From Candidatus Cellulosilyticum pullistercoris (GTDB lineage: Bacteria > Bacillota > Clostridia > Lachnospirales > Cellulosilyticaceae), in NCBI GenBank assembly GCA_018883705.1, contig JAHLFQ010000047.1:1-10189 (forward strand): a stretch of 10,189 bases of DNA. The letters are read 5' to 3'. The position numbers and the translations under genes were made by a program. Shown in pieces: positions 1-5,685 of the stretch (within the stretch, counting starts at the first letter, position 1; the number at the start of each line of letters is the position of its first letter). Below the pieces are notes generated by a model. That model worked only from the letters and a program-made list of their open reading frames with translations. It was not told the DNA's origin and searched no databases.

Positions 1-39
1 TAAAAGAATAAGAAGTAATAAAATAGAGTTTTGTTGCAT
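1..39 (-). CDS. Partial gene under THF riboswitch control; probable folate transporter (FolT-like) N-terminus
   Basis: The reading frame starts with ATG at 39 and runs off the left edge after 13 codons, giving MQQNSILLLLILL. A near-perfect ribosome binding site AAGGAGG (53..47) lies 7 bases upstream. The short polar start followed by an unbroken run of Leu/Ile is either a first membrane helix or a signal sequence. The gene sits directly downstream of a THF riboswitch (119-215). In Clostridia that riboswitch class usually controls folate uptake (folT, the S component of an ECF transporter) or folate synthesis genes such as folE. A hydrophobic start fits FolT far better than a soluble enzyme. 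The identity is inferred from the riboswitch and hydrophobicity only; too little protein is visible to recognise a family. Confidence 0.6.
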   Translation of the reverse strand, partial: MQQNSILLLLILL

Positions 40-46
40 AAAAAAA

Positions 47-69
47 CCTCCTTAAATTTTAATAAGGAG
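47..69 (-). promoter_or_regulatory. Hairpin burying the ribosome binding site, followed by a T-tract (riboswitch expression platform)
   Basis: Read on the minus strand, CTCCTTA (69..63) pairs with TAAGGAG (54..48) over 7 bp around an 8-base loop. The 3' arm is the ribosome binding site of the gene at 39..1, so folding would block ribosome access. Seven T residues (46..40) follow the stem, so the same hairpin could also act as a weak intrinsic terminator. With a THF aptamer just upstream, this is the likely switching element. Which of the two mechanisms operates cannot be decided from sequence. Confidence 0.65.
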
Positions 70-118
70 CTTGGTGTTCAAAACAATTTTATTATGTCTA
101 TTCAACAATAATAATATT

Positions 119-215
119 GCAGTGAATGCAAGTATTGAATCGCGACCGTATTTGGCCTTCGGCTATGTTCAACATTCCGTAACAATAGAACTTAACGCTC
201 AATACTTTACCCTGC
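119..215 (-). ncRNA. Tetrahydrofolate (THF) riboswitch aptamer
   Basis: Read 5'->3' on the minus strand, the element matches the THF (folT-motif) class piece by piece. P1 is GCAG (215..212) with CTGC (122..119). P2 is AAGTATTGA (207..199) with TCAATACTT (138..130), 9 bp. GCGTTAAGTT follows P2, as in the known class. P3 is CTATTGTT (188..181) with AACATAG (169..163). Its loop ACGGAATGTTG (180..170) resembles the usual AUGGGAUGUCG. A CCGAAGG segment follows P3, and GCATTCACTGC closes the element where the family has GCAUCCGCUCC. The family pseudoknot between L3 (GGAUG) and J2/1 (CAUCC) is preserved here as GAATG (177..173) with CATTC (128..124), a compensated change. The class binds THF derivatives and turns down folate uptake or synthesis. 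Recognition is from memory of the motif; a covariance-model search was not run. Confidence 0.87.
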
Positions 216-232
216 TCTGTATTTACTATCTT

Positions 233-261
233 ATCATAAAATCACCTAAAGTAAATACCAA
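233..261 (-). promoter_or_regulatory. Predicted promoter of the THF riboswitch transcript
   Basis: On the minus strand, TTGGTA (261..256) and TATGAT (238..233) are separated by exactly 17 bp. These match the sigma-A -35 and -10 hexamers at 4/6 and 5/6. Transcription would begin near 226, about ten bases before the aptamer, which is the expected layout for a riboswitch leader. Confidence 0.55.
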
Positions 262-322
262 AAATGTCTATTATTTTTCAAATAATTTGATATCTTTCAC
301 TGAAATAAATGTTTTCTCTCTT

Positions 323-724
323 TCAATCTCTAATACCTGCAATCTCTAAAGCTTGTTTAAGATACACCTGATCCTCTATCAAACATAGCGCATAGTCTAT
401 CTCTTCTCCTTTTAGAATACTACTTGCTAAAAATAGCATTTTCTCATGAGGATAATTACTTTGCCCTATCTTCTCTTCTAATAAATAAGTAGGTCCCCCT
501 AATGAAAGTTCTTCCCCTGCTTCTATGTAAAACGCCTCTCCCTCATACTGCTTATATGCTTCCTGATAAAGGGCTAATAAATAAACAAACCCCTGCTGTC
601 TCTTTAAAAGTGATGAAGGATGATACAACTCTTCCTCTGATAAATACATTTCCTCTATAAAATTCTGATAAGCCTCCTCGTGACTCTTATCTTTAAAAAG
701 AATCTCTTTCTTAAACTCATTCAT
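323..724 (-). CDS. Small acidic protein of unknown function
   Basis: This 133-residue soluble protein has no signal peptide or membrane segment. It is rich in Glu, Tyr and Leu and appears largely helical. The N-terminal stretch (residues 8-26, with FKDKSHEEAYQNF) and the central LLKRQQGFVYLLALYQ (39-54) loosely recall small phage- or plasmid-type families such as DUF2538 and DUF6075. I cannot assign it to either. It starts 3 bases after the stop of the DUF5662 gene, so the two are almost certainly co-transcribed and probably translationally coupled. A purine-rich GGGAGAGA inside the end of the upstream gene is the likely ribosome binding site. No terminator is evident after its stop, so transcription may run on towards the riboswitch region. 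Confidence 0.75.
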   Translation of the reverse strand: MNEFKKEILFKDKSHEEAYQNFIEEMYLSEEELYHPSSLLKRQQGFVYLLALYQEAYKQYEGEAFYIEAGEELSLGGPTYLLEEKIGQSNYPHEKMLFLASSILKGEEIDYALCLIEDQVYLKQALEIAGIRD

Positions 725-727
725 CTT

Positions 728-1255
728 CTAATCTCTCCCATACTTCTTAATATAGTCAAAGGTTGCTTCTTCTCCCTTTTGGGCTAACATCACTAAGAGT
801 TTCTCTATACACGCTGATGTTTCTGGATGAATCACCCTACTATTTTTTCCTTTCATAAAATAAGCTAGTGGTTCTTTGTCTGTATACCTTTTACCCAAAT
901 AAATTTTACTTGCTGCTACACGGTCACAAAACATTTCTATGACATAATTCATAGGCATTTTTATAGGCTGTATTTCTCTCGTAACAGGATGATAATCTGT
1001 CCAATATTCAAAGTGATGCTTATTTCTTCCCTTATGATGCATCCATGCCCTAGAATATCCATAGTGTTCTCGCTCCCCTTCATTCGGGCTTCTATCTCCA
1101 CTATAATACTTAACACCCACCCAAAATTCTGTAGGTGAATACTTAGAAAGGTCATGTTTACAACCTTGCCAAAAGATTCCTGCCTTATAACAATGGTAAA
1201 TCACTTGATGTCTATGTTTTGTAATTGTCTTAAAATGTCCCCACACCTTATTCAT
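728..1255 (-). CDS. DUF5662 family protein (putative His/Asp metal-binding protein)
   Basis: This 175-residue cytoplasmic protein is recognisable as DUF5662. Visible hallmarks are KHDLSKYSPTEF (33-44), HHKGRNKHHFEYW (73-85) and FCDRVAASKIY (109-119). The clustered His and Asp residues within a helical protein resemble the metal-site pattern of HD-type phosphohydrolases, but that is inference and no activity is established for the family. Members are often mislabelled 'catalase' in databases; nothing here supports a haem catalase. The start at 1255 is fixed by an in-frame stop just upstream and an AAAGGATGG ribosome binding site (1273..1265). It is followed 2 bases later by the small unknown gene. 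It lies 116 bp beyond the TetR gene with no convincing terminator between, so it could receive read-through from the efflux operon or use its own promoter. Confidence 0.85.
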   Translation of the reverse strand: MNKVWGHFKTITKHRHQVIYHCYKAGIFWQGCKHDLSKYSPTEFWVGVKYYSGDRSPNEGEREHYGYSRAWMHHKGRNKHHFEYWTDYHPVTREIQPIKMPMNYVIEMFCDRVAASKIYLGKRYTDKEPLAYFMKGKNSRVIHPETSACIEKLLVMLAQKGEEATFDYIKKYGRD

Positions 1256-1290
1256 CTATCTTTTCCATCCTTTACTATATAATGAAAATG

Positions 1291-1330
1291 CTTAAAAGAA
1301 CCTTAAAGTATTTTGATTCATACCTTAAAG
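1291..1330 (-). repeat. Helically phased CTTTAAG direct repeats upstream of the DUF5662 gene
   Basis: On the minus strand, CTTTAAG occurs at 1330..1324 and 1308..1302, and CTTTTAAG at 1298..1291. The first two copies share ten bases (ACTTTAAGGT, 1331..1322 and 1309..1300) exactly 22 bp apart. The third is offset by 11 bp. Spacing in multiples of 11 bp puts all three on the same DNA face, as in tandem sites for OmpR/PhoB-type response regulators. No regulator is identified. The repeats end about 18 bp before the ribosome binding site. Confidence 0.45.
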
Positions 1331-1371
1331 TCCTTTTATACATTTTATCTTTTATTAAGTTATAATACCTG

Positions 1372-1962
1372 CTAACATAATAGCTTTTTAATAGCCGCAT
1401 AAAGATGGGGCTTATATTCTTCTATAGGTAAAGGAACATTAAGAAGAATGGATGTGTAGCATGTTGAACCTACTAATTCAATAATCATAAAAAATATTGC
1501 TTTGGGATTTTCCAAAATAAGCTGGTCTTCTAATGCTCTTTGTTCAAACATTTCAAAAATAGATACTGGTGAATAGGTCTCCTCTTCACCCTCTAACCGA
1601 ATGTTAATACCTCCCATGGATAGATTCTTATAAATAAACTTTAGTAGGTCTCTATTTTCTGTTAGTTCATCTATAATATAATCCACAATGATTAAAAACT
1701 GCTCTGTGAAGTTTGCATATTCCTGATTTCTGCTAAAACGCACGGCATCTTCAAATAGTTTAGCTGCTTTTCTAGCCCTGAGTTTTTCAATTAGGTCATA
1801 TTTATCTTTAAAATATAAATAAAATGTGCCTTTTGCTACACCTGCTTCTCTTGCAATATCTTGTATCGTTGTTTCATTAATGCCTTTAGATGTAAATAAA
1901 TGAAACGCCGTTTCGAGAAGCATTTGTCTTTTATATTGTTGTTTCTCCTTAATTTTCCCCAT
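1372..1962 (-). CDS. TetR/AcrR-family transcriptional regulator of the efflux operon
   Basis: This 196-residue protein has the typical TetR N-terminus. A first helix (KRQMLLETAFHLFTSKG, 11-27) precedes the helix-turn-helix TTIQDIAREAGVAKGTFYLYF (31-51) and a KDKYDLIEKL segment leading into a divergent C-terminal ligand and dimer domain. Length is normal for the family. It is the last gene of the leftward operon, starting 17 bp after the stop of the second permease. Its ribosome binding site AAAAGGAA abuts that stop. TetR proteins beside efflux genes generally repress them until a substrate binds. The paired 13-bp inverted repeats at the operon promoter (7404-7422 and 7438-7456) are its likely operators, making the operon autoregulated. 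The inducing compound is unknown. Confidence 0.93.
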   Translation of the reverse strand: MGKIKEKQQYKRQMLLETAFHLFTSKGINETTIQDIAREAGVAKGTFYLYFKDKYDLIEKLRARKAAKLFEDAVRFSRNQEYANFTEQFLIIVDYIIDELTENRDLLKFIYKNLSMGGINIRLEGEEETYSPVSIFEMFEQRALEDQLILENPKAIFFMIIELVGSTCYTSILLNVPLPIEEYKPHLYAAIKKLLC

Positions 1963-1979
1963 TGTTAATCAGTTCCTTT

Positions 1980-3164
1980 TTACATATTGATTTCCCCTGT
2001 AGCTGGTATATCTCTAGCTACGCTTGTAGCTAAATCACTATTAAAACTTTTCTTAAAGACATAAATGGCAAGAGGCATACCCACCATAATATAAAGTAGT
2101 AAACCTAATATATTGCCTTTTACTACATCTAATGGCAACCCTTTAATCATGACCTCATCAAATGCTCTTGAATAGTTCATAAGGGGCCATATGACCCTTA
2201 CAATATTTGCAAGTAAAGGTGGCATCTGATCTACAGGCCATACATAACCACAAGTTAAAAAAGTAGGTAGTGAAAGCATATAAGCAACTTGGGTAAATCT
2301 TGTTTTCTTCTTAGTTACACTAAATAGCAAAATCCCTGGTACACTAATAGCTATAGCAAATAGAATACTCATAAGTAACGCTACAAATATACTTCCATTA
2401 TAAATTAAGTTAAACTTTTTGTGAATGAGAAAAACTGAGAAACTTGCCGAGGTAATAAGGATTCCCCCTGATAAGGTTATTTTAGCAGCAATCTGAGCCA
2501 ATGTATGCTCTTTTGCAACCTCTTCTGGATTTCTTGAAAGCATCGTTGCCATACTTGAAAGCATAAGTTGTTGGAGAAAAACAGTCATGACACCATAAAT
2601 AAGATAATTCATATAAGTCATCTTAGAGTCATATAGCATTCTTTCCTCAAATCCAAAGGTCAGTGCCGTATTATTTGCCATATCTTCAAGCATCTCACCT
2701 TTTCCTTCAAGTACTTGAATAGAGGCTCCTGCTGATACAGATTGTACAATAGAAGCTGCACCCGCATAAATATTGTTGCCTATAATTACATTCGTACCAT
2801 CTGTAAGAATCAGTACTTGTGACTGAATACCTGCTTTAATATCATCATTAAGATGGTCTGGAATATAAAGTCCCATATATACTTTTCTTTCATCAATTAA
2901 CTCTTGAAGCGCCTTTCGGTCTGATACCTGATAAGCTACTGTAAAACGTTCATTATCATCAAAATACTGGATAATCTGTCTACTTAAGCTACTATTATCT
3001 TCATCTAATACAGCAATCGCTACATCATCTACATACTCGCAGTAGTATGCTCCTGCAAACCACATAGAAAGAAAAGGAAAGCCAACGAAAAGCAATATCA
3101 AAATACCTAATTTTTTTGTACTGTCACTAATCTCTTTCCCCAGGCTTTTAAGATAGGTCATCAT
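1980..3164 (-). CDS. ABC-2-type permease, second of a pair
   Basis: This 394-residue integral membrane protein has the ABC2_membrane_3 layout (as in YbhS/YbhR). One N-terminal helix (about 19-40) is followed by a roughly 145-residue extracytoplasmic domain. Five more helices follow, near 186-209, 226-247, 256-283, 292-312 and 351-370. The outer domain begins with the LSRQIIQYF block (60-68), shared almost exactly with the preceding gene. GYVWPVDQMPP (306-316) is the conserved G-x-x-W-P-x-x-x-M-P motif before the last helix. It overlaps the upstream permease by 4 bases (ATGA), implying coupled translation and a heterodimer. AGGAGG at 3180..3175 is its ribosome binding site. ABC-2 permeases normally need a separate nucleotide-binding subunit, which is not encoded here. 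Substrate is unknown; export of a drug, lipid or other amphipathic compound is plausible. Confidence 0.9.
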   Translation of the reverse strand: MMTYLKSLGKEISDSTKKLGILILLFVGFPFLSMWFAGAYYCEYVDDVAIAVLDEDNSSLSRQIIQYFDDNERFTVAYQVSDRKALQELIDERKVYMGLYIPDHLNDDIKAGIQSQVLILTDGTNVIIGNNIYAGAASIVQSVSAGASIQVLEGKGEMLEDMANNTALTFGFEERMLYDSKMTYMNYLIYGVMTVFLQQLMLSSMATMLSRNPEEVAKEHTLAQIAAKITLSGGILITSASFSVFLIHKKFNLIYNGSIFVALLMSILFAIAISVPGILLFSVTKKKTRFTQVAYMLSLPTFLTCGYVWPVDQMPPLLANIVRVIWPLMNYSRAFDEVMIKGLPLDVVKGNILGLLLYIMVGMPLAIYVFKKSFNSDLATSVARDIPATGEINM

Positions 3165-4300
3165 CTGTCATCCGCCTCCTTTGGCCTTCCTAATTTTCTT
3201 AAAGTCACACCTACTATAGCAAGTAAAATCATAACAATTAGATACAGTATTAAAAATCTTGCATCCGATATTCCATCTACCATTTTACCTTTTAAAAATA
3301 AATCTCTTATATTATCTCCATAGTGGGTAAATGGAATAAACTTAGACATCCATTGATAAGAAGGAATCATTGAAATAACAGGCCATGTATATCCCGCCAT
3401 AATTGAATTGGGTATGAGTAAAAGTCCTAGTAGCGCCATAGCTAATACTCTATTATTCAACCAAGCTGATACTGCTACTGCTAATGACGCTACTGCAAAA
3501 ATAAACAACATACTCATTGCTACTCCTGCCATAAATGAGCCTCTATAAGGAATCTTAAACATATAAATCTGTACAAGTAGATTAATAAAAATAGCTAAGC
3601 TTCCTAGAATGCCATAGAAAATGACCTTTCCTAATATATAACCTAAGTCATTTCTTTTCTTCTCTTTATCCCAGTTTACTGTCACGCTAACAACCGCCAT
3701 AAAGGCAATTCCTAACTGACAAATAATAGTGCCATATCCAGGTGTCATAAAATAATTAAAGTTTTTGGCGGGATTATACTGCATTCTTGTTTCAAAGCTA
3801 ATTGGCATTGCCATAGTAAAGGCTTCATCATAACTCTTATCTAATCGATTTTCAATCTGCGTAACAGCCGCTCCCACTCTGACAGATATAAGTATTTCAC
3901 TTGCCTTCGCTTTAGCTACACTTACCATACTCATATGACTGCCATCATACATCATTAAAACAGTAGGTGATTTTAAACTTGTCACATCGGCTGAAAAGTT
4001 TTTAGGAATCACCATACCAACCCTTACTTTACTTTCATCTAGTAGTTTTTGAAGTTCTGCTTCATCTTGAATCTGGTAAGTCACATCAAATGATTCATTC
4101 TCTTTAAAGTACCTTATAATTTGTCTACTAAGCTGAGAATCATCATAATCTACAATAGCCATTGGGACATGGTCAATGACACCTTTTGTCAGTTCTAAGC
4201 CTATTATCAAATTGACACAGATAGGAATGATTAAACACACGATTAGCATGAGCTTATCTGTTTTTAACTTATGTATTTCTTCTTTAATACTCTCTAACAC
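3161..4300 (-). CDS. ABC-2-type permease, first of a pair (GTG start)
   Basis: This 379-residue membrane protein is paralogous to the next gene. One helix (about 17-37) is followed by an extracytoplasmic domain (about 40-180) and then by helices near 187-208, 220-246, 256-280, 285-306 and 348-367. DYDDSQLSRQIIRYF (51-65) and GYTWPVISMIP (303-313) align with the matching blocks of the second permease, pointing to an old tandem duplication. The start is GTG at 4300, with AAAGGTGG (4315..4308) 7 bases upstream; the first in-frame ATG is 17 codons later, inside the first helix. It lies 33 bp after the HlyD gene and overlaps the next permease by 4 bases. The pair most likely forms the inner-membrane channel of the exporter, receiving the HlyD adaptor on its outer face. 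Confidence 0.9.
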   Translation of the reverse strand: MLESIKEEIHKLKTDKLMLIVCLIIPICVNLIIGLELTKGVIDHVPMAIVDYDDSQLSRQIIRYFKENESFDVTYQIQDEAELQKLLDESKVRVGMVIPKNFSADVTSLKSPTVLMMYDGSHMSMVSVAKAKASEILISVRVGAAVTQIENRLDKSYDEAFTMAMPISFETRMQYNPAKNFNYFMTPGYGTIICQLGIAFMAVVSVTVNWDKEKKRNDLGYILGKVIFYGILGSLAIFINLLVQIYMFKIPYRGSFMAGVAMSMLFIFAVASLAVAVSAWLNNRVLAMALLGLLLIPNSIMAGYTWPVISMIPSYQWMSKFIPFTHYGDNIRDLFLKGKMVDGISDARFLILYLIVMILLAIVGVTLRKLGRPKEADDR

Positions 4301-4307
4301 GCTGTCA

Positions 4308-4315
4308 CCACCTTT
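4308..4315 (-). promoter_or_regulatory. Ribosome binding site that fixes a GTG start
   Basis: AAAGGTGG on the minus strand lies 7 bases before GTG at 4300. No ATG is in frame nearby, so this site decides the start of the first permease. Confidence 0.6.
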
Positions 4316-4333
4316 CAGAGCTTACTCTATCTA

Positions 4334-5674
4334 CTAATTTTTAAATTGGATGTAAGCACTCATACCAGGTCTTAATACTTCATCCATATTATCGATTTTA
4401 ATTTTGACTCCGAAAGATACAATATCAAATCCACCATTATCATTTGTTGCTCTTTTAACGGCAAAGTTAGGCTGTGCATTAATGGTGCTTACGTGGCCCG
4501 TGAAAGTTTGTTCTTTGTAACTTGGTACTTTTACAATAACTTCTTGACCTTCACTAATTTTTCCAAGATCAGTTTCTGGAACACTTACTTCTACCCATGT
4601 CCCTTTTAAATTACTAACGATAGCAATTTGTGTTCCGGTAGAAACAAGTTCTCCAACTTCTGAATTAATCGCTGTAACGGTTCCATCCATAGGTGCCTTA
4701 AGAACAACAGCATCCAAATACGCATTCACTTCATCTAGTGCACCTTGTGCCTGTTCTACTAACCCTTCTTTTGCTTCTACGCCTGCCTGTGCCTGATAAA
4801 GTAAGGCATTAGAAGAATCCACTCCTGCCATAGCCTGTGTAAGTTGCGCTTTAGAAGCAGTAAGTCCTGCCGTTGCTTGATCAACTCTTGTTTTAGCTGC
4901 TTCAAGACCAGCTGCTGCTTGCTCACTCGTTGCATTTGCAGCTTTTTTATCTTCTTCCCTTGCACCTTCTTCAGCCATACTTAAAGTTTCTTTAGCTACT
5001 TCTAATTGTGCCTTAATTTCATCTAGCTTTTGCTGAGAAACAGCGCCTTTTTCCACAAGAGCTGCTACACGTTCATAAGATTTCTGCATCACATCATAAG
5101 CAGCTTGTGCTTGTGCAACTTCTTGAGTTCTTGCGCCATTTTCTGCTTTTTCTTTAACGGCAGTTGCTGCTTCATATTGCTTCTCGGCAGCCTGAACACC
5201 TGCTTCAGCTTCATTTAACTTACCTGAAGATGCCTCTACACCTGCCTGTGCTTGCTCAACAAGACCTTTTGAAGCTTCTACCCCTGCCTTTGCTTGTTCA
5301 AGTTGTTCCTTTGCAGCTTTAAGTGCCGCTTTCGCTTGACTAAGTGCTGCTTCTGCTTGTTTCTTTTTAGCTTGTAATTCATCGCTTGAAATCTCAACTA
5401 GGGGATCTCCTTCTTTAACTTCCTGCCCTTCTTCTACATAAAGAGTAATTAATTTCCCGGGAATTTTACTATTAATATTGACTTCTTTTGTTTCAATTAC
5501 ACCTTGTACAATAAGGCCATCTTTTTCATTAAATAAATCCTTAATAGCCACAGTTTCTACACTTTTACTTTCATTAAAACCATAAGTTAAAACAAGTATA
5601 ATCACAGCAAGAAATGCTACAATGACTATCATGTTAATCACTCTTTTTTGTTTAAACATATTTTTAAAATCCAT
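4334..5674 (-). CDS. HlyD/AcrA-type periplasmic adaptor (membrane fusion protein) with long repeat-built coiled coil
   Basis: This 446-residue adaptor is anchored by one N-terminal helix (residues 13-32). A biotinyl-lipoyl half-motif (about 63-98, with GKLITLYVEEGQEVKEGDPL) leads into an alpha-helical hairpin (about 100-325). The second lipoyl half (APMDGTVTAINSEVGELV, 327-344) follows, then a beta-barrel domain ending in LRPGMSAYIQF. Both hairpin arms consist of five 14-residue repeats of the form AGVEASKGLVEQAQ (102-171 and 255-324). The tip carries R202, L206 and S213, the exact R-x3-L-x6-S spacing of the AcrA RLS motif that docks onto TolC. The overall pattern resembles YbhG. It starts 11 bp after the TolC-like gene with GGGGGAG as ribosome binding site. 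Role: bridge between the permease pair and the TolC-like protein. Confidence 0.93.
   Translation of the reverse strand: MDFKNMFKQKRVINMIVIVAFLAVIILVLTYGFNESKSVETVAIKDLFNEKDGLIVQGVIETKEVNINSKIPGKLITLYVEEGQEVKEGDPLVEISSDELQAKKKQAEAALSQAKAALKAAKEQLEQAKAGVEASKGLVEQAQAGVEASSGKLNEAEAGVQAAEKQYEAATAVKEKAENGARTQEVAQAQAAYDVMQKSYERVAALVEKGAVSQQKLDEIKAQLEVAKETLSMAEEGAREEDKKAANATSEQAAAGLEAAKTRVDQATAGLTASKAQLTQAMAGVDSSNALLYQAQAGVEAKEGLVEQAQGALDEVNAYLDAVVLKAPMDGTVTAINSEVGELVSTGTQIAIVSNLKGTWVEVSVPETDLGKISEGQEVIVKVPSYKEQTFTGHVSTINAQPNFAVKRATNDNGGFDIVSFGVKIKIDNMDEVLRPGMSAYIQFKN
4703..4912 (-). repeat. Descending coiled-coil arm of the adaptor: five 14-residue repeats
   Basis: Residues 255-324 divide into AGLEAAKTRVDQAT, AGLTASKAQLTQAM, AGVDSSNALLYQAQ, AGVEAKEGLVEQAQ and GALDEVNAYLDAVV. 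Each unit is 42 bp and two heptads long. The repeats are in register with the ascending arm at 5162-5371. Confidence 0.8.
5036..5071 (-). other. RLS-type TolC-docking motif at the adaptor hairpin tip
   Basis: The segment RVAALVEKGAVS holds R202, L206 and S213, spaced +4 and +7 as in AcrA R128/L132/S139. In AcrA and MacA these residues contact the helical end of TolC. Its place between the two repeat arms puts it at the hairpin tip. Confidence 0.75.
5162..5371 (-). repeat. Ascending coiled-coil arm of the adaptor: five 14-residue repeats
   Basis: Residues 102-171 divide into AKKKQAEAALSQAK, AALKAAKEQLEQAK, AGVEASKGLVEQAQ, AGVEASSGKLNEAE and AGVQAAEKQYEAAT. The third unit is nearly identical to a unit in the opposite arm (AGVEAKEGLVEQAQ, 297-310). 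This suggests growth by 42-bp duplication, including copying between arms. Confidence 0.8.
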
Positions 5675-5685
5675 ATTTTCTCCCC

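Noticed and set aside
98..175. Leftward 25-codon open frame inside the riboswitch
   Set aside because: There is no ribosome binding site, and the sequence is fully explained by aptamer structure.
268..292. Terminator after the small gene at 323-724
   Set aside because: The TCAAA/TTTGA stem is only 5 bp of A/T pairs with no T-tract on the leftward strand.
71..349. Rightward 92-codon open frame
   Set aside because: It lies over the THF riboswitch and its promoter on the other strand, has no ribosome binding site, and its translation is low-complexity and unlike a protein.
1256..1371. Terminator after the TetR gene
   Set aside because: Only 3-bp stems could be formed, with no T-tract; the striking feature here is the direct repeats, not a hairpin.
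4777..5218. Short open frames within the adaptor gene on both strands
   Set aside because: They are shadows produced by the repetitive coiled-coil codons; the adaptor frame is fully supported by domains and motifs.
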